DNA of 64,000 nucleotides from Sphingobacterium sp. R2 (GCF_040760075.1 NZ_CP142884.1:992001-1056000), one strand, 5' to 3'; positions 35,993 to 45,613 are shown, numbered from the stretch's first letter. Translations and numbers: made by a program. The notes: generated by a model not told the origin, from the sequence alone.

Positions 35993-37132
35993 TTATTTCA
36001 ATAATTCAGCCAGCTTCGTCTCCAACGCTTCACCTCTTAGATTTGATGCGACAATTTTGCCCGACGGATCGATCAGGAAGTTTTGTGGAATACCACGCAC
36101 TTCATACAATTTGACCGGAGCAGATTTCCAGCCCTGTAAGTCTGAAACATGTGGCCATTGCTGTAAATTATCATCATGGATGGCTTTCACCCATGCATCC
36201 TTTTTACCAGGATTATCTAAAGATACACCAAATACTGTAAAACCTTTGTCTTTAAATTTATTGAAAGCTGCGACCACGTTCGGATTCTCGTGACGGCAAG
36301 GACCGCACCAGCTTGCCCAAAAGTCCAACAAGACATATTTACCCCTTAAAGATGATAAGGAAATATTTTTCCCTGTGGTATCCGGCAACGTAAAGTCCGG
36401 TGCTATGGCACCAACAGCCACGGCTTTCAATTTCTGAATACGATCAGCCAACTCCTTCCCTTTTTCAGAACTTTTTAATTCCGGAGATAATTTTTCGAAA
36501 GAGGTTACATATTCAGTAACATTCTCCCCATTGAGATTGTCAGACAATAAATCCAATGTATACCAGCTCTTCGGGTTTTTGCTTATAAATTCTGCATCTG
36601 ATTTTTCCATTTTTTCAGAAATCTCACCAGCTTGCTTTTGTAAACTTTCAATGAAACTAGGATCCTGTTTTTGTGTATCAGAAGCAGCATAATATTGCTG
36701 ATTCAACGCTTCGAATGCGTCCGAATAAGGTTTTACAAAAGCCCTATACTGCATGAGATCATCGTTGAGCGTTGTACCCGAAATAGTTGCATCTTTAAAC
36801 CCTTTGGTTGCATCGACTTTGATAACTCCCTTAGAAAGATATAGCTGTGCCGTTTCAGGCTGCTTTTGACTATTTCTAAGTTCAGCAAAAGATAAGCCTT
36901 CTGGTGAATAGATCATCATACCTTTGGTTGGTGAGGCCACCTGCCCATTGAACTTAAACTCACCTTTTACGACCATCGCAGAATCTGTCTGCCGGGTTGC
37001 ATTGGTAATGTATTGCATAAACACCTTCGCTTTATCCGAAGTAGCGTTTACTTTCCCTGTCACTGTGTAGCTTTCTTGCGCCATTAATATGGCTGGTAAA
37101 AAGCTTAAACCCATTAATATTCTCTTTTTCAT
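35993..37132 (-). CDS. TlpA-like thioredoxin with DUF4369 domain
   Basis: 379 residues from the ATG at 37132 (MKKRILMGLS), which gives a proper signal peptide (cut after LMA); an ATG ten codons earlier would spoil it. An N-terminal DUF4369 beta domain (about 22-120), a helical linker (about 130-235) and a C-terminal redoxin domain with Cys276 and Cys279 in WASWCGPC. Periplasmic disulfide reductases of this layout are very common in Bacteroidetes; the client is usually not known. Confidence 0.9.
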   Translation of the reverse strand: MKKRILMGLSFLPAILMAQESYTVTGKVNATSDKAKVFMQYITNATRQTDSAMVVKGEFKFNGQVASPTKGMMIYSPEGLSFAELRNSQKQPETAQLYLSKGVIKVDATKGFKDATISGTTLNDDLMQYRAFVKPYSDAFEALNQQYYAASDTQKQDPSFIESLQKQAGEISEKMEKSDAEFISKNPKSWYTLDLLSDNLNGENVTEYVTSFEKLSPELKSSEKGKELADRIQKLKAVAVGAIAPDFTLPDTTGKNISLSSLRGKYVLLDFWASWCGPCRHENPNVVAAFNKFKDKGFTVFGVSLDNPGKKDAWVKAIHDDNLQQWPHVSDLQGWKSAPVKLYEVRGIPQNFLIDPSGKIVASNLRGEALETKLAELLK

Positions 37133-37206
37133 AATTATATACTCCACATAAATGTAAAACATTTCCAGTTCATGGAAGCGCTATTTAACATTTTTTAGCA
37201 AAGATG

Positions 37207-38010
37207 TTACCAACGGCCAGATGCACCGCCACCGCCAAAATCACCACCGCCGAATCCGCCAAATCCACCGCCCGATCCACCACCGAATCCGCCGCCACCA
37301 CTTCGTCCGCCGCCACCACCAAGGCCACTCAGCAATGTCCACCAAAATACATCAGAAGCACCACGCCCATTCATGACGCGCCGGCCACCACCGCCGCCGC
37401 CACCTCGATTCGAGAAAATAACAATTAAGATGATCACAATAATGATCACGAACATAACAGATCCCGAGCTTTTTCCCTTTGGTTGCTTTGGATCAGCTTT
37501 ATATTCACCCTTTGTATAGGATATTAAGGAGCTGGTCGCATCATCCACTCCCTTGTAATAATCTCTTTGACGAAATGCAGGCTTAATATCATTCTCGATA
37601 ATGCGGTAGGCAATCGCGTCGGGAACAGCTCCCTCTATCCCATATCCAGTCTGAATGGTCACCGCGCGATCCCCAAGTGCGACCAACAATAAAATACCGT
37701 TGTTGTATTTTTTATTGCCAATTCCCCATTTCTTCGCTAATCGTACTGCGTAATCAGAAATATCATAGCCTCCCGTAGAATTCATCATAACCACCGCGAT
37801 TTGCGTAGATGTAGAATCCTCAAAAGCCAGTAACTTTTGTTCCAATAATTGCTTTTGATTCGCTGTCAACGTATTGGTATAATCATTGACAAGTCTGTTT
37901 GGTGCTTCCGGGAAATCTTGGCCCGATACGGAAGCTATGGACAATGTGCAAAGCAATATTGCCAAAGCGGTTATTCGAATCAGGGAAAATAATTTCAATA
38001 CAAATTTCAT
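37207..38010 (-). CDS. TPM domain membrane protein with Gly-rich tail
   Basis: 267 residues: signal peptide, then a TPM domain (about 33-170; LVNDYTNTLTANQKQLLEQKL, STQIAVVMM, GILLLVALGDRAVTIQTGYG), one membrane segment (about 183-198, VIIIVIILIVIFS) and a long tail rich in Gly and Phe (GGGFGGGS and similar). TPM proteins have been linked to phosphatase activity and to photosystem repair in plants; in bacteria the role is unsettled. It is followed in gene order, reading along the minus strand from lemA, by lemA-TPM-TPM. Confidence 0.9.
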   Translation of the reverse strand: MKFVLKLFSLIRITALAILLCTLSIASVSGQDFPEAPNRLVNDYTNTLTANQKQLLEQKLLAFEDSTSTQIAVVMMNSTGGYDISDYAVRLAKKWGIGNKKYNNGILLLVALGDRAVTIQTGYGIEGAVPDAIAYRIIENDIKPAFRQRDYYKGVDDATSSLISYTKGEYKADPKQPKGKSSGSVMFVIIIVIILIVIFSNRGGGGGGGRRVMNGRGASDVFWWTLLSGLGGGGGRSGGGGFGGGSGGGFGGFGGGDFGGGGASGRW

Positions 38011-38152
38011 TCTATTATTTTTTTGTCCGCCTTAAGCAATTCATCGTGCTTCTATCGGCGAGATCGGTAAACCTCGAAGTTTCGGGGCTATTTATTTTTA
38101 TTCATTTATGACACAAGCATTAGCTGCGCGGCTGTCGCTTGTTAGTTGATTA

Positions 38153-38581
38153 TTAACGATCCCCAAACACGACATCATTGGGCAGTTCATTGATATCATC
38201 ATGCTCTCGGGGAAAGAATTTTGCTAACTGTTTGCCTGCATGTTCGATCCCTCTAACTAAGCCCTCAACAATACGCTCCTCCTTAAACTCAGCCACCATC
38301 AGATCTTTGGTACTGTTCCAAAAATCGCTTTCGACGCGCTGGTGAATTCCTTTATCTCCAATAATGGAAAACTTGTGATCTTCCAATGCAATATAAATAA
38401 GAACACCGTTTTTCAATACTGTTTTATACATGCCTAATTTGGAAAAATAATAAGTTGCGCGATCATGTACCTCATCGGGGCAATGATTTTCGACTACCAC
38501 ACGGATTTCACCAGAAGTCTCATTCTCGGCCACATTAATGGCGTGTACGATTTTATCTTGTTCTTCAAAATTTAAAGCCAT
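38153..38581 (-). CDS. TPM domain protein, soluble
   Basis: 142 residues comprising mainly one TPM domain (VAENETSGEIRVVVENHCP, YIALEDHKFSIIGDKGIHQRV) and no signal peptide or membrane segment. The C-terminus is acidic. It precedes the larger TPM gene on the same strand with 142 bases between. Whether it is cytoplasmic or exported by another route cannot be told. Confidence 0.88.
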   Translation of the reverse strand: MALNFEEQDKIVHAINVAENETSGEIRVVVENHCPDEVHDRATYYFSKLGMYKTVLKNGVLIYIALEDHKFSIIGDKGIHQRVESDFWNSTKDLMVAEFKEERIVEGLVRGIEHAGKQLAKFFPREHDDINELPNDVVFGDR

Positions 38582-38660
38582 AATCTATATATTCTTTAAC
38601 GAGTAACCAAAAGGTTAATCGATGTCCAAAAAATATTTCCTAATTAAGAAACGAAAAAAA

Positions 38661-38705
38661 ATGGATGATGAGCTTCTACGAAAGCCGCATCATCCATCGT
38701 CCCAT
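38661..38705 (-). terminator. lemA terminator
   Basis: ATGGATGATG and CATCATCCAT form a 10-bp stem with an inner GCTTTC/GAAGC stem; the minus strand then reads into eight T residues. It stands just after the lemA stop, so lemA and the TPM genes are likely separate transcripts. Confidence 0.8.
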
Positions 38706-38723
38706 TCATTGCTGTCAAGTTGC

Positions 38724-39308
38724 TTAGAATGACACCGTTGGCGCTTTATCAGAACCTGGAGCAGCGGTAAATGTACCTTTTGCTTTGAATCCAAACATGC
38801 CGGCCATTAAATTGTTGGGAAAGCTACGTACTGTTGTGTTATATTGCTGTACAGCTTCATTATAGGCTCTACGCTCTGTCGAAATACGATTTTCAGTACC
38901 TTCTAATTGCGCTTGAAGTTCCAAAAAGTTTTGGTTCGCCTTTAAGTCAGGATAAGCTTCAACGGAAGCCAAAAGGCGACTCAATGAACCACTGAATTCG
39001 TCTTGAACTTTTTGAAATTTAGCGATATTTTCTGCAGACAAATCATCCGCATTAATCGTTACAGAGGTTGCTTTAGCTCTCGCTTCAACAACTGCGGTCA
39101 AGGTGCTTTCTTCATGTTTTGCCGCTCCTTTTACGGTATTGACCAAATTCGGAACAAGATCTGCACGACGTTGATACGCATTTTCAACTTGTGCCCATTT
39201 TCCTTTAACATTCTCATCTTGCGAGACCATTGTATTATAGCCGCAGGAGTTTAAGGATACTAATGCAAATAAACCACATAGGGCGACCAAAAATCTTTTA
39301 ATTTTCAT
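38724..39308 (-). CDS. LemA family lipoprotein
   Basis: 194 residues: lipoprotein signal with Cys22 (LNSC), then a helical LemA domain (QVENAYQRRADLVPNLVNTVKGAAKHEESTLTAVVEARAKA, seen here at about residues 41-81). LemA proteins are membrane-associated helical bundles of unknown function, usually encoded with TPM proteins, as here. Confidence 0.93.
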   Translation of the reverse strand: MKIKRFLVALCGLFALVSLNSCGYNTMVSQDENVKGKWAQVENAYQRRADLVPNLVNTVKGAAKHEESTLTAVVEARAKATSVTINADDLSAENIAKFQKVQDEFSGSLSRLLASVEAYPDLKANQNFLELQAQLEGTENRISTERRAYNEAVQQYNTTVRSFPNNLMAGMFGFKAKGTFTAAPGSDKAPTVSF

Positions 39309-39424
39309 TGTTCAAAGAATTAAATACTATTCAAATTATACGGTTACACTATCAAAGCATATACCAAGCTCTTACTAAGATAAGAATATTTTTATTTCCA
39401 AATCTCCAAATAGTCAATATTCAT

Positions 39425-39432
39425 TAACTTTG
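39425..39432 (+). promoter_or_regulatory. -7 element of the FAD oxidoreductase gene
   Basis: TAACTTTG fits TAnnTTTG. The predicted transcript start (about 39438) lies after the ATG at 39430, so the true start is the next in-frame ATG at 39469. No clear -33 element. Confidence 0.45.
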
Positions 39433-39468
39433 TATCGGTTTTGGGATAAAAACCCAGCCCCTTACACT

Positions 39469-41013
39469 ATGCAAAAAGAAATTGAAATTGCGATACCACC
39501 TGAAAAAATGGAGGATGGACACTATATTCTACAACAAGGTATAAAGACCCTACGCGTTCAACCCCAGCAAATCAAAGGATACAAAATCAGAAAACGTTCA
39601 ATTGATGCCCGCAGTAGGCAGGTAATCTATCGCACCCGCATTATTTACTACATCGATGAACTGCCTATCCCTGAAATCTACGAAAATAATTTCAAGTCTG
39701 TCAAAGATGGAAAATCGGTTATTATTGTAGGCGCAGGGCCTGCTGGTATATTTGCCGCGATCCGCTGCATTGAACGTGGCCTCAAACCAATTGTCATTGA
39801 GCGTGGTAAGAAAGTACAAGACCGTAGACGTGATCTTGCGAAGCTAAATCGTGAAGGCATTGTAAATCCCGAATCGAATTACTGCTTTGGTGAAGGTGGC
39901 GCGGGGACATACTCGGATGGAAAACTATATACACGTTCCAATAAAAGGGGGGATGTAGACAAAGTTCTCAAACTATTTGTCTCTCATGGTGCCACCACAG
40001 ATATTCTAGTCAATGCCCGACCACACATTGGCACAAACAAACTACCGCATATTATTGAAGCCATGCGCGACAGTATCCTTGAGTTTGGTGGTGAATTTCA
40101 CTTTGACCAGCGTGTGGACGACATTTTAGAATCTTTTGGGCAAGTTCGTGGCGTCAAGTTAGCCAGTGGCGAACACATCAAAGCCGATCACGTTATCGTA
40201 GCGACAGGGCACTCTGCTCGCGATATTTTCGAGCTTTTCCACCGTAATAATTGGCTGATTGAAGCCAAACCATTTGCTTTAGGAGTGCGCATCGAGCATC
40301 CTCAGAAAATTATTGATCAGGCACAGTACCACTGTCAGGTTAGAAGCGAGCATTTGCCGCCTGCCTATTACAGCTTAGTGGAACAGGTTAATGACCGTGG
40401 TGTATTTTCTTTCTGCATGTGCCCTGGAGGTGTCATTGCTCCCTGTGCGACTGATTTAAACGAAATTGTTGTCAATGGATGGTCCCCATCTAAACGAAAT
40501 AACCCGCACGCTAATTCAGGCACTGTTATCCAAATAAACCTAGCGGATGTTGCCGACGCACAAACAGATCCGTTTGCATTACTCAATTTTCAGAAGGAGA
40601 TTGAACAAAAAGCTTTTGCGATAGGCGGTGGCAACCTGATTGCTCCAGCACAACGCATGGTTGATTTCGTCGAAGGTCGGGTGTCTTTCGACTTACCAGA
40701 GAATTCTTACAAACCCGGAACAGCCTCCGCAGACCTAACCGAAGTATTGCCGTCTTTTGTTCACAAAGCCTTACAAGGTGCTTTGCCTATCTTTGGCAAA
40801 AAGATGAAAGGTTATTACACCAATGAAGCTATTTTGGTTGGGGTCGAATCCCGTACGTCTTCACCGATCCGTATTCCTAGAAATAAAGAAGATTTACAAC
40901 ATCCTCAGGTCAAGGGGCTTTATCCGTGTGGTGAGGGTGCTGGTTATGCCGGAGGTATCATTTCTGCTGCAATAGATGGTATTAATTGCGTTGATGCGAT
41001 CGATTTAAATTAA
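39469..41013 (+). CDS. NAD(P)/FAD-dependent oxidoreductase, uncharacterised
   Basis: 514 residues from the ATG at 39469 (MQKEIEIAIPPE), chosen because the -7 element at 39425 overlaps the earlier ATG at 39430. An N-terminal alpha/beta segment of about 80 residues precedes the FAD loop VIIVGAGPAGIFAAIRCIERG (residues about 85-106 of this reading) and GEGGAGTYSDGKL; the C-terminal part (PCGEGAGYAGGI) closes the FAD fold. It belongs to the conserved bacterial FAD-dependent proteins without known substrate. The tRNA-Gly gene follows on the same strand. Confidence 0.85.
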   Translation: MQKEIEIAIPPEKMEDGHYILQQGIKTLRVQPQQIKGYKIRKRSIDARSRQVIYRTRIIYYIDELPIPEIYENNFKSVKDGKSVIIVGAGPAGIFAAIRCIERGLKPIVIERGKKVQDRRRDLAKLNREGIVNPESNYCFGEGGAGTYSDGKLYTRSNKRGDVDKVLKLFVSHGATTDILVNARPHIGTNKLPHIIEAMRDSILEFGGEFHFDQRVDDILESFGQVRGVKLASGEHIKADHVIVATGHSARDIFELFHRNNWLIEAKPFALGVRIEHPQKIIDQAQYHCQVRSEHLPPAYYSLVEQVNDRGVFSFCMCPGGVIAPCATDLNEIVVNGWSPSKRNNPHANSGTVIQINLADVADAQTDPFALLNFQKEIEQKAFAIGGGNLIAPAQRMVDFVEGRVSFDLPENSYKPGTASADLTEVLPSFVHKALQGALPIFGKKMKGYYTNEAILVGVESRTSSPIRIPRNKEDLQHPQVKGLYPCGEGAGYAGGIISAAIDGINCVDAIDLN

Positions 41014-41031
41014 CATTTTTTGCTTTTTCTC

Positions 41032-41062
41032 TTGCAGAATACGAATGAATGCGTTATTTTTG
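41032..41062 (+). promoter_or_regulatory. tRNA-Gly promoter
   Basis: TTG (41032-41034), a 20-bp spacer and TATTTTTG (41055-41062); the tRNA begins 11 bases later. Fits the Bacteroidetes pattern exactly. Confidence 0.7.
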
Positions 41063-41072
41063 TAGCATCAAC

Positions 41073-41145
41073 GCGAAAGTAGCTCAGTTGGTAGAGCACA
41101 ACCTTGCCAAGGTTGGGGTCGCGAGTTCGAATCTCGTCTTTCGCT
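41073..41145 (+). tRNA. tRNA-Gly (anticodon GCC)
   Basis: 73 bases with a full cloverleaf: acceptor stem GCGAAAG/CTTTCGC, D-arm GCTC/GAGC, anticodon stem CAACC/GGTTG with loop TTGCCAA (anticodon GCC), variable loop GGGTC and T-arm GCGAG/CTCGT with TTCGAAT. The 3' CCA is not encoded. A terminator follows three bases later. Confidence 0.97.
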
Positions 41146-41147
41146 CT

Positions 41148-41177
41148 AAAAAAGCTTCCAAAATTTGGAAGCTTTTT
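41148..41177 (+). terminator. Terminator after tRNA-Gly
   Basis: AAAAAGCTTCCAAA folds back on TTTGGAAGCTTTTT, with a T-run. Confidence 0.88.
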
Positions 41178-41180
41178 GCA

Positions 41181-41213
41181 TTTAATAATAGTCTCCTTTT
41201 AATAATAGTCTCT
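41181..41213 (+). repeat. 17-bp tandem duplication
   Basis: TTTAATAATAGTCTC occurs at 41181 and again 17 bases later at 41198. Confidence 0.8.
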
Positions 41214-41376
41214 TTTCCTTCTATTTACATCCAGTAACGCTTTCGTTTCTCTCCTTGCCAAATTTGAGTTTAAATTTACGAAAGAAGTATTAGCAAAACT
41301 TCGACCGGGTACCAAAGAAAATATAAATTTCAATTGTGATTCTATCTAGGGAAGAAAGAAAGACCTAATGGGTATC

Positions 41377-41442
41377 TTGTTCGACACTTCCTCGGTGCTT
41401 CTTCGGTGCTTGCTCGGTGCTTCTTCGGTTACAAGCGAACAA
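41377..41442. repeat. Four 11-bp tandem repeats bounded by 7-bp inverted repeats
   Basis: Units CTTCCTCGGTG (41387-41397), CTTCTTCGGTG (41398-41408), CTTGCTCGGTG (41409-41419) and CTTCTTCGGTT (41420-41430). TTGTTCG (41377-41383) and CGAACAA (41436-41442) bracket the array. A structurally similar element lies at 52238-52316. Confidence 0.85.
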
Positions 41443-41651
41443 GTAACGTTAAAACTCCGACTAAGATCCGTTGTAACACCGTGAGAAGGGCGAATTTGGT
41501 CCCCATGCATCATACCATATATACCCCGCGATGTACAACATCTTTTGGGCATTTCTTCTCAATACAATTACAAGCTCTTCCATCCAACTAAAAGCAACAA
41601 GAAGGAAAATGTCAATTGATATAATGACTACGATTCCATCGGTCGCATAAA

Positions 41652-41691
41652 AAAAATATGGCGTCTACTTCATTAGTAAACGCCATATTTT
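41652..41691 (-). terminator. suf operon terminator
   Basis: A long stem (AAATATGGCGT...ACGCCATATTT with inner TTACTA/AGTAGA pairing) followed on the minus strand by a T-run; 26 bases after the sufD stop. Confidence 0.85.
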
Positions 41692-41716
41692 AAAATCAGT
41701 ATAATCCAATATGGAT

Positions 41717-43024
41717 TTAACTTGTTCTCAGGCTTTCCTCTACAAGCTCTTCAACATATTTCCGAACAATTTCGTTAGAGAAACGTGTGGTTACATCAAA
41801 TGCAAAGGCATGAACCAACAGGATACGTGCAGATTCTTCACCAATCCCTCTTGCTCTTAGATAAAACAGCGCTTCGTTGTCAAACTGACCAATCGTACAC
41901 CCATGCGAACATTTTACGTCATCTGCAAAGATCTCCAACTGTGGCTTAGTGTACACAGCTGAATTATCTGACATCAACATGTTATTGTTCTGTTGAAAAG
42001 CATTGGTTTTTTGAGCATCTTCGCGAACAAAAATTTTCCCATTGAAAACAGCAACGGATTTATCCTGCGTAATATTCTTATACCATTCGTAAGACTCACA
42101 GTGCGGCTTAAGATGATCTACAATAGTATGATTATCGACCAGTTGCTCTCCAGCAGTTAAGTTAATGCCATATAAATGGCTTTCCACATTTTCTGCATCC
42201 AAACGTACATTGATATTATTACGAATAAATGGTGCTCCAGGGAAATTACAATTGTAATTATTATAAAGGCTATATTTTTCTTGGTGTACCTCTGTATGAT
42301 TAAAGTATCGGCTTACAGATCCAGCGAGTTGCAAATAATAATGTTGCATCTTTGCATTCTCTTTAACGATAATCTCAGAAACCTTATTGTGAACGTTATT
42401 TGCAGTACCATCTGCAGTGATGAAGCTTTCGATCAACTCTAGCTCTGCATTTGGTTCGACAACAATCAAATTACGTGTTTGTGCAAAGAAATCCTCCTTA
42501 CCTGTTGCCACATGAATAATCTGAATGGGTTTATCAATTACGGTGCCTTTCTTTACATGGATAAAAACACCATTCGTGAAAGCAGCGGTATTCAGCGCTA
42601 CCATAATATTGTCTGACTTATCGGCATACTTGGCAAAATGCGCTTCAAAAGCAGGGTCCGACACGGCCTCATCCATAGGAACAACCGAAAGTCCTTTCAC
42701 ACTCTCTAGTTCGCTTACTGCCAATACATATTGGCCATTTACCAAGATAATGCGATAGGCATCCAGCTTAGGGATCTCACCAGCACTAAAGTCTAAACCT
42801 TCGATATCCACATCAACATCAAGCGCATAGGACTTATTGATAATACTGTGGATGTTTGTATATTTCCATTCTTCATTCTTAACGGTGGGAAAGCCTGCTG
42901 CTTCGAAACGCTCGAATGCAAGTTGACGGGCCTGTACAAAAAACGAAGGTTCGTCCGAAACGCCTTGCTCATTGTATGCTCCCAACACTTGTTGAAGTAA
43001 TGATTCTGAAACTAATGTACTCAT
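41717..43024 (-). CDS. sufD: Fe-S cluster assembly protein SufD
   Basis: 435 residues. The second half carries the beta-helix repeats of the SufB/SufD core (PNAELELIESFI, NNINVRLDAENVESHLYGI, HCESYEWYKNITQDKSVAVFNGKIFVREDAQKTNAFQQ, seen at about 205-330). SufD pairs with SufB and SufC in the scaffold that builds Fe-S clusters. Last gene of sufB-sufC-sufD, 59 bases after sufC. Confidence 0.96.
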   Translation of the reverse strand: MSTLVSESLLQQVLGAYNEQGVSDEPSFFVQARQLAFERFEAAGFPTVKNEEWKYTNIHSIINKSYALDVDVDIEGLDFSAGEIPKLDAYRIILVNGQYVLAVSELESVKGLSVVPMDEAVSDPAFEAHFAKYADKSDNIMVALNTAAFTNGVFIHVKKGTVIDKPIQIIHVATGKEDFFAQTRNLIVVEPNAELELIESFITADGTANNVHNKVSEIIVKENAKMQHYYLQLAGSVSRYFNHTEVHQEKYSLYNNYNCNFPGAPFIRNNINVRLDAENVESHLYGINLTAGEQLVDNHTIVDHLKPHCESYEWYKNITQDKSVAVFNGKIFVREDAQKTNAFQQNNNMLMSDNSAVYTKPQLEIFADDVKCSHGCTIGQFDNEALFYLRARGIGEESARILLVHAFAFDVTTRFSNEIVRKYVEELVEESLRTS

Positions 43025-43083
43025 GTTATTTTTTAATCAAATCGCCAAAATTCTCTTCCAATCCTATTTACTCAGGTAAAAGA

Positions 43084-43842
43084 TTAGGCGTTTTGTGTAT
43101 CATATTCTTTTAACCAATCGTATCCTTTTTCTTCGAGCTCCAAAGCCAATTCTTTAGGTCCCGATTTCACGATACGGCCATTATACAATACGTGAACAAA
43201 ATCTGGAACGATATAATCCAACAGACGTTGGTAATGTGTAATAACAATAAAAGCATTGTCTTTAGAGCGCAATTGATTCACACCGTTTGCAACGATACGA
43301 AGTGCATCGATATCCAAACCAGAATCCGTCTCATCCAAAATAGACAATTTTGGATTTAACATGGCCAATTGAAAAATCTCGTTACGCTTTTTCTCACCGC
43401 CGGAAAACCCTTCGTTTAAAGAACGGTTAGCTAAATTAGCTGAAAACTCTACTAATTTTTGCTTGTCTTTAACCATCTGTAAAAATTCCTTTGCTTCCAT
43501 CGGAGGAAGCCCTTTGTATTCGCGGATATCATTTACAGCTGTCTTCAAGAAATTGATATTCGATACACCCGGAATTTCAATAGGGTATTGAAAAGCCAAG
43601 AACAGCCCTTCACGTGCACGATCCTCGGGTGAAAGATCCAATAAATCTATACCATCCAATAGTGCCGAACCTCCATTTACTTCATACGATTCACGTCCAG
43701 CCAATACATTGCCCAAAGTACTTTTACCAGCACCATTTGGCCCCATAATCGCGTGAATTTCTCCAGCTTTTACTTCTAGGTTTAACCCTTTTAATATTTG
43801 TTTGTCTTCTACAGACGCATGTAAATTTTTAATGCTTAACAT
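43084..43842 (-). CDS. sufC: Fe-S cluster assembly ATPase SufC
   Basis: 252 residues of an ABC ATPase: Walker A GPNGAGKS (34-41), the signature FSGGEKKR and Walker B LSILDETDSGLD. SufC powers shape changes in the SufBCD scaffold. It lies between sufB (63 bases upstream) and sufD. Confidence 0.98.
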   Translation of the reverse strand: MLSIKNLHASVEDKQILKGLNLEVKAGEIHAIMGPNGAGKSTLGNVLAGRESYEVNGGSALLDGIDLLDLSPEDRAREGLFLAFQYPIEIPGVSNINFLKTAVNDIREYKGLPPMEAKEFLQMVKDKQKLVEFSANLANRSLNEGFSGGEKKRNEIFQLAMLNPKLSILDETDSGLDIDALRIVANGVNQLRSKDNAFIVITHYQRLLDYIVPDFVHVLYNGRIVKSGPKELALELEEKGYDWLKEYDTQNA

Positions 43843-43905
43843 TTTATTCGTATTGAGTATGGTACAATGCAGTATTATTAAACTACATTTCCAATGTTTT
43901 TTTAT

Positions 43906-45357
43906 CTATCCTACTGAACCTTCTAATGAAATTGCCAATAATTTTTGAGCCTCTACCGCAAACTCCATCGGCAACTGATTTAATACTTCCTTCGCATAAC
44001 CATTGACAATTAGACCAACAGCTTTTTCTGAATCTATACCACGCTGATTCAAATAGAATACTTGGTCTTCACCAATTTTAGAAGTAGTCGCTTCATGCTC
44101 TAACTTAGCCGTCTTATTTCTATTTTCGATATAAGGGAACGTATGCGCTCCGCATTTATCACCAATCAATAAGGAATCACATTGTGTAAAATTACGCGAA
44201 TTGTCTGCATTCGGTCCAATCTTTACCAAACCTCTATAACTGTTGTGGCTCTTACCGGCAGAGATACCTTTAGAGACAATTTTAGATTTTGTGTTCTTGC
44301 CCAAATGAATCATTTTCGTACCTGTATCGGCCACCTGATAATTACGCGTCATGGCCACAGAGTAAAATTCACCAATCGAGTTATTACCTTTTAAAATCAC
44401 CCCCGGATATTTCCACGTAATTGCAGAACCAGTTTCTACCTGAGTCCAGGAAATTTTACTGTTGTCCCCCTTACAGATTCCACGTTTAGTCACAAAATTA
44501 TAAATCCCGCCTTTTCCATCCTTATCACCAGGATACCAGTTCTGTACTGTTGAATATTTAATCTCCGCATCGCGTTCCGCAATCAGTTCAACGACTGCAG
44601 CATGCAGTTGATTTTCATCACGCATAGGCGCTGTACATCCCTCCAAATAAGATACATAAGCCCCTTCATCCGCAACGATCAACGTACGCTCAAACTGTCC
44701 AGTATTTTGTGCATTGATACGGAAATAGGTCGATAATTCCATCGGACATCTTACTCCTTTTGGGACATAAACAAATGAACCATCGGAGAAAACAGCAGAA
44801 TTCAAGGCCGCATAGATATTGTCTGTCTGTGGGACAACTGTGCCTAAATATTTTTTTACCAACTCTGGGTGCTCTTGCACAGCTTCACCAAATGAACAGA
44901 AAATGACTCCTTGTTCTTTTAACTTCTCACGAAACGTTGTTTTGACGGATACTGAATCAAAGACAGCATCTACGGCAACAACCCCAGCTAATACTTTCTG
45001 CTCATCCAAAGGAATCCCCAATTTCTCGAAAGTAGCAATTAATTCAGGATCAACTTCATCCATTGAATTCAGCTGTGGTTTTGCTTTAGGAGCTGCGTAG
45101 TAAGAAATCTCTTGAAAATCAATTTCAGGAGCTTTAAAATTTTGCCAAGTAGGCATTTTCAACGTCAAGAAATGACGGAAAGCTTTTAATCGCCACTCCA
45201 ATAACCATTCAGGCTCATTCTTCTTTGCCGAAATAAAACGCACCGTATCCTCACTAAGGCCTTTGGCTGCAATTTCCATTTCAATATCTGTCGTGAACCC
45301 GTATTTATATTCTTCGAGCTCCAGCTCTTTTAACAAATCGTCGTCTTTAGTACTCAT
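43906..45357 (-). CDS. sufB: Fe-S cluster assembly protein SufB
   Basis: 483 residues. Family signatures include [58 protein letters not shown] and [21 protein letters not shown]. SufB is the scaffold on which clusters are built. First gene of the suf operon; sufE/sufS do not adjoin it here. A -7 element TAACTTTG (45424-45417) lies about 60 bases upstream and a GGGAGG/CCTCCC hairpin stands in the leader. Confidence 0.97.
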   Translation of the reverse strand: MSTKDDDLLKELELEEYKYGFTTDIEMEIAAKGLSEDTVRFISAKKNEPEWLLEWRLKAFRHFLTLKMPTWQNFKAPEIDFQEISYYAAPKAKPQLNSMDEVDPELIATFEKLGIPLDEQKVLAGVVAVDAVFDSVSVKTTFREKLKEQGVIFCSFGEAVQEHPELVKKYLGTVVPQTDNIYAALNSAVFSDGSFVYVPKGVRCPMELSTYFRINAQNTGQFERTLIVADEGAYVSYLEGCTAPMRDENQLHAAVVELIAERDAEIKYSTVQNWYPGDKDGKGGIYNFVTKRGICKGDNSKISWTQVETGSAITWKYPGVILKGNNSIGEFYSVAMTRNYQVADTGTKMIHLGKNTKSKIVSKGISAGKSHNSYRGLVKIGPNADNSRNFTQCDSLLIGDKCGAHTFPYIENRNKTAKLEHEATTSKIGEDQVFYLNQRGIDSEKAVGLIVNGYAKEVLNQLPMEFAVEAQKLLAISLEGSVG

Positions 45358-45384
45358 ATTGCGCTCTCACGGTTTAACTAATTT

Positions 45385-45402
45385 GGGAGGGCTTCACCTC
45401 CC
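45385..45402 (-). other. Hairpin in the sufB leader
   Basis: GGGAGG (45385-45390) and CCTCCC (45397-45402) enclose GCTTCA, between the likely sufB transcript start and its ATG. It could affect translation; no regulator is known from the sequence. Confidence 0.4.
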
Positions 45403-45416
45403 CACCTATCGAACTG

Positions 45417-45424
45417 CAAAGTTA
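45417..45424 (-). promoter_or_regulatory. Candidate -7 element of the suf operon
   Basis: On the minus strand TAACTTTG fits TAnnTTTG, with CTG (not TTG) 20 bases further upstream. Gives a leader of about 55 bases. Confidence 0.45.
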
Positions 45425-45613
45425 CAATTTCAAAGCCAATAAAACAGCATTTTATACGGCTATACGCTAGCATTTTTAATAAAAAATGATATTTGTCACT
45501 CTATTTAATTAAAATGAACACATTTCAAACGATTATGACAGTCAAATGATTTTCCATCGATTAAAGCTATAGGGAACAACTAATTCTATAGCTAAAATCT
45601 ATTAATCATTAAT

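Larger units (their letters stand above)
41178..41716. other. Gene-poor spacer between tRNA-Gly and sufD
   Basis: About 540 bases without a convincing gene. It contains a 17-bp tandem duplication (from 41181), an array of four 11-bp units (41387-41430) bounded by inverted TTGTTCG/CGAACAA, and the sufD terminator (41652-41691). Short frames here have no family features. Confidence 0.6.

Noticed and set aside
37204..37428. Plus-strand frame opposite the Gly-rich tail of the TPM protein
   Set aside because: It mirrors the GC-rich glycine repeats of the minus-strand gene; no independent evidence.
39430..39468. Earlier ATG for the FAD oxidoreductase
   Set aside because: It overlaps the -7 element and would lie before the predicted transcript start.
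41178..41650. Short protein frames near the 11-bp array
   Set aside because: They use the repeats in both strands, lack family features and have no promoter or start context.
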